A DNA stretch of 5,268 nucleotides from an uncultured Granulosicoccaceae bacterium (GTDB lineage Bacteria > Pseudomonadota > Gammaproteobacteria > JABXHR01): NCBI GenBank assembly GCA_937921805.1, contig CAKZUS010000048.1, positions 1-5,268 on the forward strand, written 5' to 3'. Numbering within the stretch: position 1 is the first letter of the stretch; each line of letters starts with the position of its first letter. The notes under the pieces are model-generated. The model was not told the DNA's origin. It saw only the letters and a program-made list of their open reading frames with translations, and made no database searches. Of this stretch, positions 1 through 5,268 are shown piece by piece. Both the position numbers and the translations under genes were made by a program.

Positions 1-103
1 GCCTCTGTGCGCTCTGGACCAAAGAATTTTGTCGTCTGGTAAAGCGCTGGCTCTCATGTTCCTTGCTACCATGCCCTGAATAGACATACTCTAAGACCGT
101 GCT
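1..103. other. Upstream flank of the GMC gene, no gene seen
   Basis: No coding region, RNA gene or repeat could be supported here. An in-frame TAA at 92-94 lies just ahead of the ATG at 104, so the GMC gene cannot begin further upstream in this frame. No purine-rich Shine-Dalgarno sequence is visible in the last 20 bases before that ATG. A weak promoter candidate inside this stretch is listed separately. Confidence 0.6.
63..90 (+). promoter_or_regulatory. Weak sigma-70-like promoter candidate for the GMC gene
   Basis: TTGCTA (63-68) resembles a -35 box and CATACT (85-90) resembles a -10 box, each matching 4 of 6 consensus bases, with 16 bases between them. If used, transcription would begin near 97, only about 7 bases before the ATG, which would fit the missing Shine-Dalgarno sequence. 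Matches of this quality occur by chance, so this is only a candidate. Confidence 0.22.
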
Positions 104-1693
104 ATGGAATTTGACTATATCGTCGTTGGAGCTGGCTCTGCAGGCTGCGTGCTGGCTAATCGACTGAGCGCCGCCGGGCACGACGTCGCCTTACTCGAAG
201 CCGGCCCTCGCGACTGGTACCCCTGGATCCATATCCCCGTCGGATACTTTCGCACCATGGGTAACCCCATGACGGATTGGTGTTACCACACCCAACCCGA
301 CCCCGGTCTCAATGGCCGAGCGATCAAGTGGCCGCGCGGACGGGTGCTCGGAGGATCTAGCTCCATCAATGGCCTGCTGTATGTCCGGGGCCAAGGCCAA
401 GACTACGACGATTGGGCCGCTGCCGGCAACGAGGGCTGGAGCTGGGACGATGTAATGCCCCTGTTCAAGCGCTCCGAGACATGGAATGGCGCGGCGAATC
501 CGCTGCGCGGTACGAACGGTGGGCTGCAGGTCGAAGAATCTCAGCTGAGTCGCGAAATCGTTGATCGCTGGATCGATGCAGGGGTGACTGCCGGCTATCC
601 GCGCAACCCCGACTACAACGCCGATGACCAAGAAGGCGTGGCGCCGTTTCAGATGACCATGCACAAGGGGCTGCGCTGCAGCTCGGCAAAAGCCTTTCTG
701 AAGCCCATTCGCGCGCGTAAAAATCTCCACATCATCACTCACGCCGTGACCCGCAGGTTGCACTGGAAAGACGGCGCTGTGGTCGGCGTAGAGGCCAGTA
801 TACGGGGCAAGCCCCAGACAGTGCTCGCCAGACGCGAGACCATTCTGTGTGCAGGAGCAATCGGCTCGCCGCAGATTCTGATGCTCTCGGGTATCGGAGA
901 CGCGCAGCAACTGGGTGACGCGAATATCGATGTTCGCCATCACTTGGTGGGCATGGGGCGCAACTTACAAGACCATTTGCAAGCCCGGCCCGTCTACCGC
1001 TGCACGCCGTCGACGATCAATATCGAGGTCAGTAGCCTGTGGCGCCAGGCGCTCATCGCGATGCGCTTTGCGCTGACTCGCGGGGGGCCAATGACGATGG
1101 CGGCGAGTCTTGGCACCGGGTTCTTAGCCACAGAACACAGCCCGGGGCGCCCGGATATTCAGTTCCATATCCAGCCATTTAGTGCAGACTCGCCGGAGCT
1201 GGGGCCTCATCCCTTCTCTGCGTTTACTTCGTCTGTATTACAGATGCGCCCTGAAAGCCGCGGGCATCTTTTGCTCGATCCTCATCATCCCGAAGGCGCG
1301 CCCATTATTCACCCCAACTACTTGAGTGAAGAGATCGATCAAAAAACGATTGTTGCAGGCATCAAAGTGGGACGCGAAATATGCCGCCAGTCGCCACTCA
1401 ATGCGCTCATCACGGGCGAGCACGGCCCCCTGAGTGAGATTGCCGATGAGGATGAAGCGGGCTTGCTCGATTGGGCGCGCAGCTTTTCCACCACCATATA
1501 TCACCCTACAGGCACCTGCAAAATGGGCACAGGCAGTGACGCGGTGGTGGATGCGCGCTTGCGCGTGCAAGGTGTGCCTGGGGTCCGGGTCGCCGATTGC
1601 TCAATCATGCCGCAGATTGTTTCGGGCAACACCAACGCCCCGGCGATAATGATCGGTGAAAAGGCCGCCGATTTATTGCTCGAAGACGCCTAG
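104..1693 (+). CDS. GMC-family FAD-dependent oxidoreductase (choline/alcohol dehydrogenase-like)
   Basis: This 529-residue flavoprotein of the glucose-methanol-choline family is predicted to oxidise an alcohol or choline-like substrate using bound FAD. The N-terminus carries the dinucleotide-binding motif GAGSAG (9-14), with the ribose-binding acid in LLEAG (30-34). The first GMC signature spans about 79-102 (RVLGGSSSING is its core), and the second spans 251-265 (GAIGSP then LSGIG). NLQDH (287-291) is also typical. The catalytic histidine is expected at H467 in YHPTGTCKMG, and the second active-site residue at N511 in GNTNAP, followed by the FAD-contact tail IMIGEKAAD. No signal peptide or membrane segment is seen, so it is probably cytoplasmic or membrane-peripheral. 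It lacks the roughly 27-residue C-terminal tail of E. coli BetA, and no betB, betI or transporter gene is nearby, so betA is not assigned. AlkJ-type alcohol dehydrogenase is an equal possibility. The ATG at 104 is the only possible upstream start, because a TAA lies at 92-94. Confidence 0.95.
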   Translation: MEFDYIVVGAGSAGCVLANRLSAAGHDVALLEAGPRDWYPWIHIPVGYFRTMGNPMTDWCYHTQPDPGLNGRAIKWPRGRVLGGSSSINGLLYVRGQGQDYDDWAAAGNEGWSWDDVMPLFKRSETWNGAANPLRGTNGGLQVEESQLSREIVDRWIDAGVTAGYPRNPDYNADDQEGVAPFQMTMHKGLRCSSAKAFLKPIRARKNLHIITHAVTRRLHWKDGAVVGVEASIRGKPQTVLARRETILCAGAIGSPQILMLSGIGDAQQLGDANIDVRHHLVGMGRNLQDHLQARPVYRCTPSTINIEVSSLWRQALIAMRFALTRGGPMTMAASLGTGFLATEHSPGRPDIQFHIQPFSADSPELGPHPFSAFTSSVLQMRPESRGHLLLDPHHPEGAPIIHPNYLSEEIDQKTIVAGIKVGREICRQSPLNALITGEHGPLSEIADEDEAGLLDWARSFSTTIYHPTGTCKMGTGSDAVVDARLRVQGVPGVRVADCSIMPQIVSGNTNAPAIMIGEKAADLLLEDA

Positions 1694-1705
1694 CTTCCTT
1701 AATAT

Positions 1706-1724
1706 TGGGTGCCGCGCGCACCCA
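1706..1724. repeat. Perfect 7-bp GC-rich inverted repeat after the GMC gene
   Basis: TGGGTGC (1706-1712) and GCACCCA (1718-1724) form a perfect 7-bp stem around a five-base loop CGCGC, starting 13 bases after the GMC stop codon. No T-run follows it on either strand, so it is not a classical intrinsic terminator. It may act with the longer hairpin at 1738-1770 as an mRNA 3'-end structure. Confidence 0.45.
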
Positions 1725-1737
1725 CCATCTCCATGCC

Positions 1738-1770
1738 CATAGAGCCATGGACATACTGTCATGGTCTATG
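1738..1770. terminator. Long imperfect hairpin between convergent genes, possible bidirectional transcript end
   Basis: The left arm 1738-1753 and right arm 1757-1770 pair over 14 base pairs around a three-base loop (TAC, 1754-1756). Two single G bulges sit on the left arm, at 1744 and 1749. The paired blocks are CATAGA/TCTATG, CCAT/ATGG and GACA/TGTC. It lies between the stop codons of the GMC gene (ends 1693, +) and the chemoreceptor gene (ends 1785, -), where a terminator serving both would be expected. The bases after it on the + strand are only moderately T-rich (AATATGTTGTTG) and those on the other side are not, so intrinsic termination is uncertain. An RNA-stabilising structure or a protein-binding palindrome is an alternative. 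Confidence 0.45.
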
Positions 1771-1784
1771 AATATGTTGTTGCT

Positions 1785-3779
1785 CTAGCGCACCGCGCCC
1801 AGGTCTCGCGAGGCAAGCCGGAAGCCAATCAGCTTTTGATTCAACTCGTTCGCCATCACACTAAGATCGTTGGCAGTTTCGTTGAGATTATCTGCCGTCG
1901 TTGAGCTGCGCTGGGTCACTTCGTTGACCTGATTCATAACCTGCTGCAACTGCTTAGCGCTCGCGGCTTGTTCATCAGAAGAGACCCGCAGATTCCCCAT
2001 TAGCATTGCCGTTTTCTCGACGATGGGCACCACCTCGGCAATTCGCTGCCCTGCATCGTTGGCGCTGCGTACACTGTCGGCCGCCACTTCGCCAATCTCT
2101 TTTGCCGCCGTCTGACTGCGCTTTGCCAAGCTGCCCACCTCTGATGCGACCACTGCAAAGCCTTTACCCTGCTCACCTGCGCGGGCAGCTTCTACGGAAG
2201 CATTGAGGGCCAGCAAGTTGGTTTGGAAAGCAATTTCATCAATGATTGACACTTTGGCCGCAATTTCCCGCATGGCTTCGATCGCTGTCACCACCGTGCT
2301 TCCGCCCGCACTGGCATCTTTGGCCGCTGTATTGGCCATTTCATTGGTCGTTTTCGCCGTATCGCTGTTTTGCTCGATAGATACGTTTATTTGCGCTACT
2401 GCTGCGCTGCTCTCCTCTACTGCAGAGGCGAGCTGTGCGGAAGACTCAGCCATCGTCGCACCCGTGTCATTAATCGCCGCTGCTGAGCTCACGACCTCGG
2501 TCGCAATGTCACGAATCGAGTGCACCACATCATTCAGAGCTTCAAGAGTCCCGTTCAATGCGCGTTTCAGCGGCTCCAAATCCTCTGGGAAAGGCTCGTC
2601 GATATGCTCAGAGAAGTCCCCTGTCGAGACCTTCATCAGCACGCGGGTGAAGTGACTGATAGCACGCTTGCGCGCGGTGATGTCTGTGGCGTATTTGACC
2701 ACCTTCACAGTGTTGCCCGCGTCGTCCAGAATGGCGTTGTAAGTCGCCTGAATCCAAATGTCTTCACCGGATCGCGTTTTGCGCAGATACTCCGATGCAA
2801 AGAACTTCCCGTTGCCCAAATCGCGCCAGAACTGAGCATATTCGGGTGTGGCTGCTTCGGCTGGATCTACAAAAATGCGATGGCTCTGGCCGATGAGTTC
2901 GCTTTCGCGATACCCCAGCGCATTGCAGAAGTTTTCATTGGCACGCAAGATTTTGCCTTCAGGCGTAAATTCGATTACCGCCTGTGAGCGATTGACGGCA
3001 CGCATTTGTCCGGCACGGTCGATAGATTCGATTTTTTGCGCCGTGATATTTGAGGCGAATTTAATTACGCCACATGGCTCACCAAACTCATCGAACAAAG
3101 GGTTGTAGGTCGCATTGAGCCACAAAACCTTGCCGTTTTTATCAAAACGTTTATACTCGCCACCCTCGAAAAAACCTCGTCCCAATTTGCCCCAGAACTG
3201 CTGGTATTCCGGCGTATTGGCATAGTCAGGATCAACAAAAATTCTGTGGTGTTGGCCTACAATTTCTTGCAAATTGTAGCCTGTGGCGCTTAAAAAATTG
3301 CTGTTCGCGTGCACAATTTTCCCTTCCAGGGTGAACTCAATCACCGCCTGAGAAGTGTTAATCGCCGCGACTTGGCTCTCCAGCTGCACCCGCCGCCTTT
3401 CGCTCTGGCCGACACTTATCCCCATCAGGAGCACAGAGTGCAAGCGCTTCGACTCCATCTTCGGCACGATTTGGCAGCGCATGCTGTGGGGCTTAGACTG
3501 GCCCACTGCAAAGGTCAATATGCCATTGAAAGATTCTCCAGCACTAATTTTTTTCCAAAATTCTTTCGCCGGCTCCCCATTGATCTTCGCCGGCAACCAC
3601 TTCAACAATGATTGCTTACGCGCCTCAGCAGTAGTGAGACCGAGCGAGGCACAGCCTGCCTCGTTGATAAATGACACTTCGCTACGCTCATTAAGTTCAA
3701 TGAGTGCAACGTGAGAGTCGACCGACGCCAGCCCATGCCTACGGCCTTGAAGACTGTGAAAAAGATTTAGCTTTGGCAA
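1785..3779 (-). CDS. Cytoplasmic methyl-accepting chemotaxis protein with PAS-PAS-PAS-(HAMP-like)-MCP layout
   Basis: This 664-residue receptor is expected to sense an intracellular signal and control a CheA/CheW kinase. There is no membrane segment or signal peptide. Domains in order: a divergent PAS-like region (about 17-123), two closely matching PAS domains (about 137-249 and 259-371), a HAMP-like helical linker (about 373-425, with GDFS and LNGTLEAL), and the coiled-coil signalling domain (about 430-655). The hairpin tip lies at 512-555, including FQTNLLALNAS and EAARAGEQGKGFAVVASEV. A methylation-type site ASAVEESSAA is at 451-460 and a second E-Q pair is at 603-604. The position usually held by Arg in EVRxLAxRS is Gly549. 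The C-terminus has no NWETF-type CheR tether. The build recalls Pseudomonas BdlA, a soluble PAS-PAS-MCP protein of biofilm dispersal, but with an extra N-terminal PAS, so aerotaxis, redox taxis or biofilm control are all possible. The start is TTG (3779), supported by GAGGAG six bases upstream; an in-frame TAA lies at 3813-3815 and no ATG or GTG start lies between. Confidence 0.95.
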   Translation of the reverse strand: MPKLNLFHSLQGRRHGLASVDSHVALIELNERSEVSFINEAGCASLGLTTAEARKQSLLKWLPAKINGEPAKEFWKKISAGESFNGILTFAVGQSKPHSMRCQIVPKMESKRLHSVLLMGISVGQSERRRVQLESQVAAINTSQAVIEFTLEGKIVHANSNFLSATGYNLQEIVGQHHRIFVDPDYANTPEYQQFWGKLGRGFFEGGEYKRFDKNGKVLWLNATYNPLFDEFGEPCGVIKFASNITAQKIESIDRAGQMRAVNRSQAVIEFTPEGKILRANENFCNALGYRESELIGQSHRIFVDPAEAATPEYAQFWRDLGNGKFFASEYLRKTRSGEDIWIQATYNAILDDAGNTVKVVKYATDITARKRAISHFTRVLMKVSTGDFSEHIDEPFPEDLEPLKRALNGTLEALNDVVHSIRDIATEVVSSAAAINDTGATMAESSAQLASAVEESSAAVAQINVSIEQNSDTAKTTNEMANTAAKDASAGGSTVVTAIEAMREIAAKVSIIDEIAFQTNLLALNASVEAARAGEQGKGFAVVASEVGSLAKRSQTAAKEIGEVAADSVRSANDAGQRIAEVVPIVEKTAMLMGNLRVSSDEQAASAKQLQQVMNQVNEVTQRSSTTADNLNETANDLSVMANELNQKLIGFRLASRDLGAVR
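2667..3353 (-). repeat. Tandem PAS-domain duplication inside the chemoreceptor gene
   Basis: Residues 143-249 (3033-3353) and 265-371 (2667-2987) align without a gap over 107 positions, with 59 identities counted by eye (about 55 percent). The period is 122 residues or 366 bases. Shared blocks include SQAVIEFT, HRIFVDP, TPEY, QFW, ATYN and ITA. The linkers before each copy are also alike (AINT versus AVNR). This shows an internal duplication that has since diverged; the N-terminal PAS-like region is much less similar. Confidence 0.9.
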
Positions 3780-3785
3780 AAAAGG

Positions 3786-3791
3786 CTCCTC
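3786..3791 (-). promoter_or_regulatory. Shine-Dalgarno sequence fixing the TTG start of the chemoreceptor
   Basis: On the minus strand GAGGAG is followed by six bases (CCTTTT) and then TTG. This strong, well-spaced ribosome-binding site supports translation from the TTG at 3779. No ATG or GTG lies between the upstream in-frame stop (3813-3815) and this TTG, and the first internal Met (residue 100) would remove most of the first PAS-like region. Confidence 0.75.
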
Positions 3792-3859
3792 GAAGCGGAA
3801 TATCGCGTGTGCTTAAACAGACTACCAACGCGCCCGCAATTAAATGAATCGTAATGAAG

Positions 3860-3887
3860 AGAACGGCATGTGCTCTCGGTTTCTTTA
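3860..3887 (-). promoter_or_regulatory. Possible sigma-28 (FliA)-like promoter for the chemoreceptor
   Basis: Read on the minus strand, TAAA (3884-3887) is followed after 16 bases by GCCGTTCT (3860-3867). The flagellar sigma factor consensus is TAAA, 15 bases, GCCGATAA, so the spacer is one base long and the second box matches GCCG plus one further base. It sits about 80 bases upstream of the TTG start, a sensible distance for a chemotaxis gene. The match is imperfect. A sigma-70-like alternative is TTGGTA (3823-3828) with GATATT (3799-3804) at an 18-base spacing. Confidence 0.25.
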
Positions 3888-4028
3888 AGTTTTGCTCTGC
3901 TAACTTTTGAAACTGCTACCTAGTGAGGCATTCGGTAGAGGGTACTGCTCAGGACAAGACCTGGCACAAAAATACCGTAAATAGATTCTTTTAACTCCAA
4001 GCGGAGGATGATTTCAAAACACCGCAAA

Positions 4029-4049
4029 GCGATGCAAAGATTGCACCGC
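4029..4049. repeat. Imperfect inverted repeat in the dnaQ-chemoreceptor gap
   Basis: GCG-A-TGCAA (4029-4037) pairs with TTGCA-C-CGC (4041-4049) around the three-base loop AGA, giving eight base pairs and one A/C mismatch. It might contribute to termination downstream of dnaQ on the minus strand, but no T-run follows directly. It could equally be a small operator or chance. Confidence 0.35.
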
Positions 4050-4132
4050 CTTTCTCTCTGCCAAAAACAGGTCCGCACAAAGCTGGTTTTGCTTAATGTT
4101 TTCTGTGACTTATGTTAGTGATAGAGCGCGTA

Positions 4133-4157
4133 TATATTAGAATATTTTTTCTATATA
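4133..4157. repeat. AT-rich inverted repeat just downstream of dnaQ
   Basis: TATA plus TAGAA (4133-4142, with a bulged T at 4137) pairs with TTCTA plus TATA (4149-4157) around a six-base loop, giving nine base pairs. It begins 10 bases past the dnaQ stop codon. The stem is almost all A and T, so it is not a classical terminator. The stretch could be a flexible spacer, a nucleoid-protein site or an AT-rich promoter element. Confidence 0.35.
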
Positions 4158-4166
4158 CAAGAGAGG

Positions 4167-4850
4167 TTATGAGAGTGACGTCCATTTGCAGCGCTCTCCC
4201 AAACGCTCTATCCATTGTGAATGTAGCGCGAGCTCAGCATCGTTTGCCCGCACCACAGTCAACGGCGCAACACGCTGTAAATCGGGAGCACAATGGCTCT
4301 GGGTGTCCTCTAGCTCAAACCCCAGGCTGGTTTGCCCTCCTGTCATGGCAAGGTATACGCTAGCCAGAAGCTCGGCATCGAGCAAAGCTCCGTGCAATGT
4401 CCGAGAGGTGTTGTCGATGCCCAGGCGCTTACACAGCGCATCGAGGCTATTGCGCTGGCCGGGGTAGGTGTTGCGAGCCAGCGCGAGCGTATCCGTGACG
4501 GTGCAAATGCTAGCGATATCACGCACGGCATGGCCGTAGCGAATCAGTTCGGCGTTGATAAAGCCCACATCGAAGGCCGCGTTGTGGATGATCAGCTCCG
4601 CGCCGCGTAAGTACTCGACCAACTCATCGGCATAGTCGGCAAAGAGCGGTTTGTCAGCAAGAAAAGCATCATCCAAGCCATGCACGGCCACTGCCCCCGC
4701 ATCGACTTCACGCTCGGGATTAAAGTAATAATGCCAGTGATAGCCAGTGGGTTTACGCTCGACCAGCTCTAGGCAACCGACTTCAATCAAGCGGTGCCCA
4801 TCGCGAGGATCCAGACCCGTCGTCTCTGTATCGAGTACGATTTGGCGCAT
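4167..4850 (-). CDS. dnaQ: DNA polymerase III epsilon subunit, 3'-5' proofreading exonuclease
   Basis: This 227-residue protein (E. coli DnaQ has 243) removes misincorporated nucleotides as part of the Pol III core with alpha and theta. It is a DEDDh exonuclease with all catalytic residues visible: D7 and E9 in LDTETTG (Exo I), D94 in HNAAFDVGFIN (Exo II), and H153 and D158 in HGALLDAELLA (Exo III). After the nuclease domain, QTSLGF (173-178) matches the sliding-clamp-binding motif QTSMAF of E. coli epsilon. The remaining tail should contact the alpha subunit; it ends CKWTSLS, where E. coli ends CLWRA. The ATG at 4850 is preceded by AGGAG with a seven-base gap, and its first A is also the last base of the rnhA stop codon, which suggests translational coupling in an rnhA-dnaQ operon. 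No fault or truncation is seen. Confidence 0.97.
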   Translation of the reverse strand: MRQIVLDTETTGLDPRDGHRLIEVGCLELVERKPTGYHWHYYFNPEREVDAGAVAVHGLDDAFLADKPLFADYADELVEYLRGAELIIHNAAFDVGFINAELIRYGHAVRDIASICTVTDTLALARNTYPGQRNSLDALCKRLGIDNTSRTLHGALLDAELLASVYLAMTGGQTSLGFELEDTQSHCAPDLQRVAPLTVVRANDAELALHSQWIERLGERCKWTSLS

Positions 4851-5268
4851 TATCGATCTCCTGCCTGCATCGCATCAATCGCTTCGTTGGCGGCTTGATC
4901 GACGCGCTCATTCTCTGGGTGGCCGCTATGGCCTTTTACCCAGTGCCAATCGATCGTGTGTGTCTGCGCTAAGGCGTCGAGGCGCTTCCACAGTTCGACG
5001 TTTTTGACTGGAGCATTACTGGCCGTTTTCCAGCCACGGCGCTTCCAGTTACTCATCCACTGCGTCATGCCTTTGAGCAAATACTGTGAGTCGGTGCTTA
5101 AGTGCACAGTACAAGGCCGACTAAGCGCTTGTAGTCCCTCGATGGCTGCTTGCATTTCCATCTGGTTATTGGTCGTCTCCCGACACGCGCCACTGAGCAT
5201 TCGTTCTTTGTCTCCGAGGCGCAGCAAAGCGGCCCAGCCACCAGGGCCAGGGTTGCCGCGGCAGGCGC
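4850..5268 (-). CDS. rnhA: Ribonuclease HI, 5' end beyond the window
   Basis: RNase HI cuts the RNA strand of RNA-DNA hybrids, helping primer and R-loop removal in the cytoplasm. The reading frame is open to the right edge: the first full codons give ACRGNPGPGGW, matching the E. coli stretch just after its catalytic Asp10. About 10 to 11 N-terminal residues, including that first Asp and the true start codon, are therefore missing from view. The other active-site residues are present: Glu in NNQME (codon 5156-5158), Asp in STDSQ (5090-5092), the His of VKGH (4928-4930) and Asp in ENERVD (4898-4900). The basic handle region (WKRRGWKT) is intact. The C-terminus is somewhat shorter than in E. coli. 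A TTG at 5225-5227 is an internal Leu codon and not the start, because the conserved glycine-rich strand continues upstream of it. The TAA stop overlaps the dnaQ ATG by one base. Confidence 0.96.
   Translation of the reverse strand, partial: ACRGNPGPGGWAALLRLGDKERMLSGACRETTNNQMEMQAAIEGLQALSRPCTVHLSTDSQYLLKGMTQWMSNWKRRGWKTASNAPVKNVELWKRLDALAQTHTIDWHWVKGHSGHPENERVDQAANEAIDAMQAGDR
4858..4862 (-). promoter_or_regulatory. dnaQ ribosome-binding site within the rnhA 3' end
   Basis: AGGAG on the minus strand lies seven bases before the dnaQ ATG and within the last codons of rnhA. Together with the TAATG stop-start overlap it supports the 4850 start and allows reinitiation by ribosomes finishing rnhA. 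Confidence 0.75.

Larger units (their letters stand above)
3781..4166. other. Gap between dnaQ and the chemoreceptor gene, no supported gene
   Basis: This 386-base stretch is richer in A and T than the genes around it. I see no tRNA (no T-arm consensus on either strand), no known RNA motif and no convincing protein gene. It holds an AT-rich inverted repeat just after dnaQ (4133-4157), an imperfect repeat at 4029-4049 and a weak CTACC/GGTAG pair (3916-3920 and 3934-3938). It should also contain the dnaQ transcript end and the chemoreceptor promoter. The longest reading frame with any start signal is a 36-codon one at 4008-4118 (+), judged unlikely because its GGAGG touches the ATG. Confidence 0.6.

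Noticed and set aside
191..943. 250-codon open frame on the minus strand, opposite the GMC gene
   Set aside because: It lies wholly inside the GMC gene, has no recognisable motif, and the opposite frame has full GMC family signatures. It is a by-product of GC-rich codon use.
2203..2655. 150-codon open frame on the plus strand opposite the chemoreceptor
   Set aside because: Its Ala/Ser/Val-rich, seemingly hydrophobic product is the antisense of the coiled-coil signalling helices. No independent start signal or family match was seen.
3844..3888. 14-codon ATG frame on the plus strand in the dnaQ-chemoreceptor gap
   Set aside because: It is very short, has no ribosome-binding site and no recognisable sequence.
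3781..4166. tRNA gene downstream of dnaQ, as E. coli has near its dnaQ
   Set aside because: Neither strand shows a GGTTCGANTCC-type T-arm or a matching acceptor stem.
5225..5227. TTG as a start codon for rnhA
   Set aside because: The frame continues upstream to the window edge and encodes the conserved CRGNPGPGGW strand of RNase HI, so this TTG is an internal Leu codon.
1..5268. CRISPR array, insertion sequence, phage or integrase remains
   Set aside because: No regularly spaced direct repeats, transposase or integrase-like frames, or flanking terminal repeats were seen; the only sizeable direct repeat is the PAS duplication within a coding gene.

Overview
The window looks like chromosomal DNA from a gammaproteobacterium, probably a free-living, motile, non-enteric one. 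The evidence is a tandem rnhA-dnaQ pair with gammaproteobacterial-type sequences (the pair is divergent in E. coli but co-directional in Pseudomonas-like genomes), a soluble PAS-containing chemoreceptor, and a GMC flavoprotein of the choline/alcohol dehydrogenase type. A genus cannot be named from what is visible.

Layout from left to right: bases 1-103 hold no recognisable gene, only a weak promoter candidate. A complete GMC oxidoreductase gene (104-1693, +) follows. A 91-base convergent gap (1694-1784) holds two inverted repeats, one of them a 14-bp imperfect hairpin that probably marks transcript ends. A complete cytoplasmic methyl-accepting chemotaxis protein with three PAS-like regions (1785-3779, -) comes next, with a TTG start fixed by a strong Shine-Dalgarno sequence. 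A 386-base gap (3781-4166) contains AT-rich DNA and small inverted repeats but no supported gene. A complete dnaQ (4167-4850, -) and rnhA (4850 to the right edge, -, 5' end cut off) close the window; they overlap by one base and are probably translationally coupled.

The genes fall into three unrelated jobs. RnhA and DnaQ are housekeeping DNA replication functions (RNA-DNA hybrid removal, proofreading). The receptor probably senses an internal redox, gas or metabolic signal and feeds the CheA/CheW pathway or a BdlA-like output. The GMC enzyme probably oxidises an alcohol or choline-like substrate. Only rnhA-dnaQ look like an operon.

I found no convincing sign of an undescribed multi-gene system. 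The points most worth a second look are the gapless tandem PAS duplication in the receptor, the long hairpin between the convergent genes, and the unassigned gap between dnaQ and the receptor.
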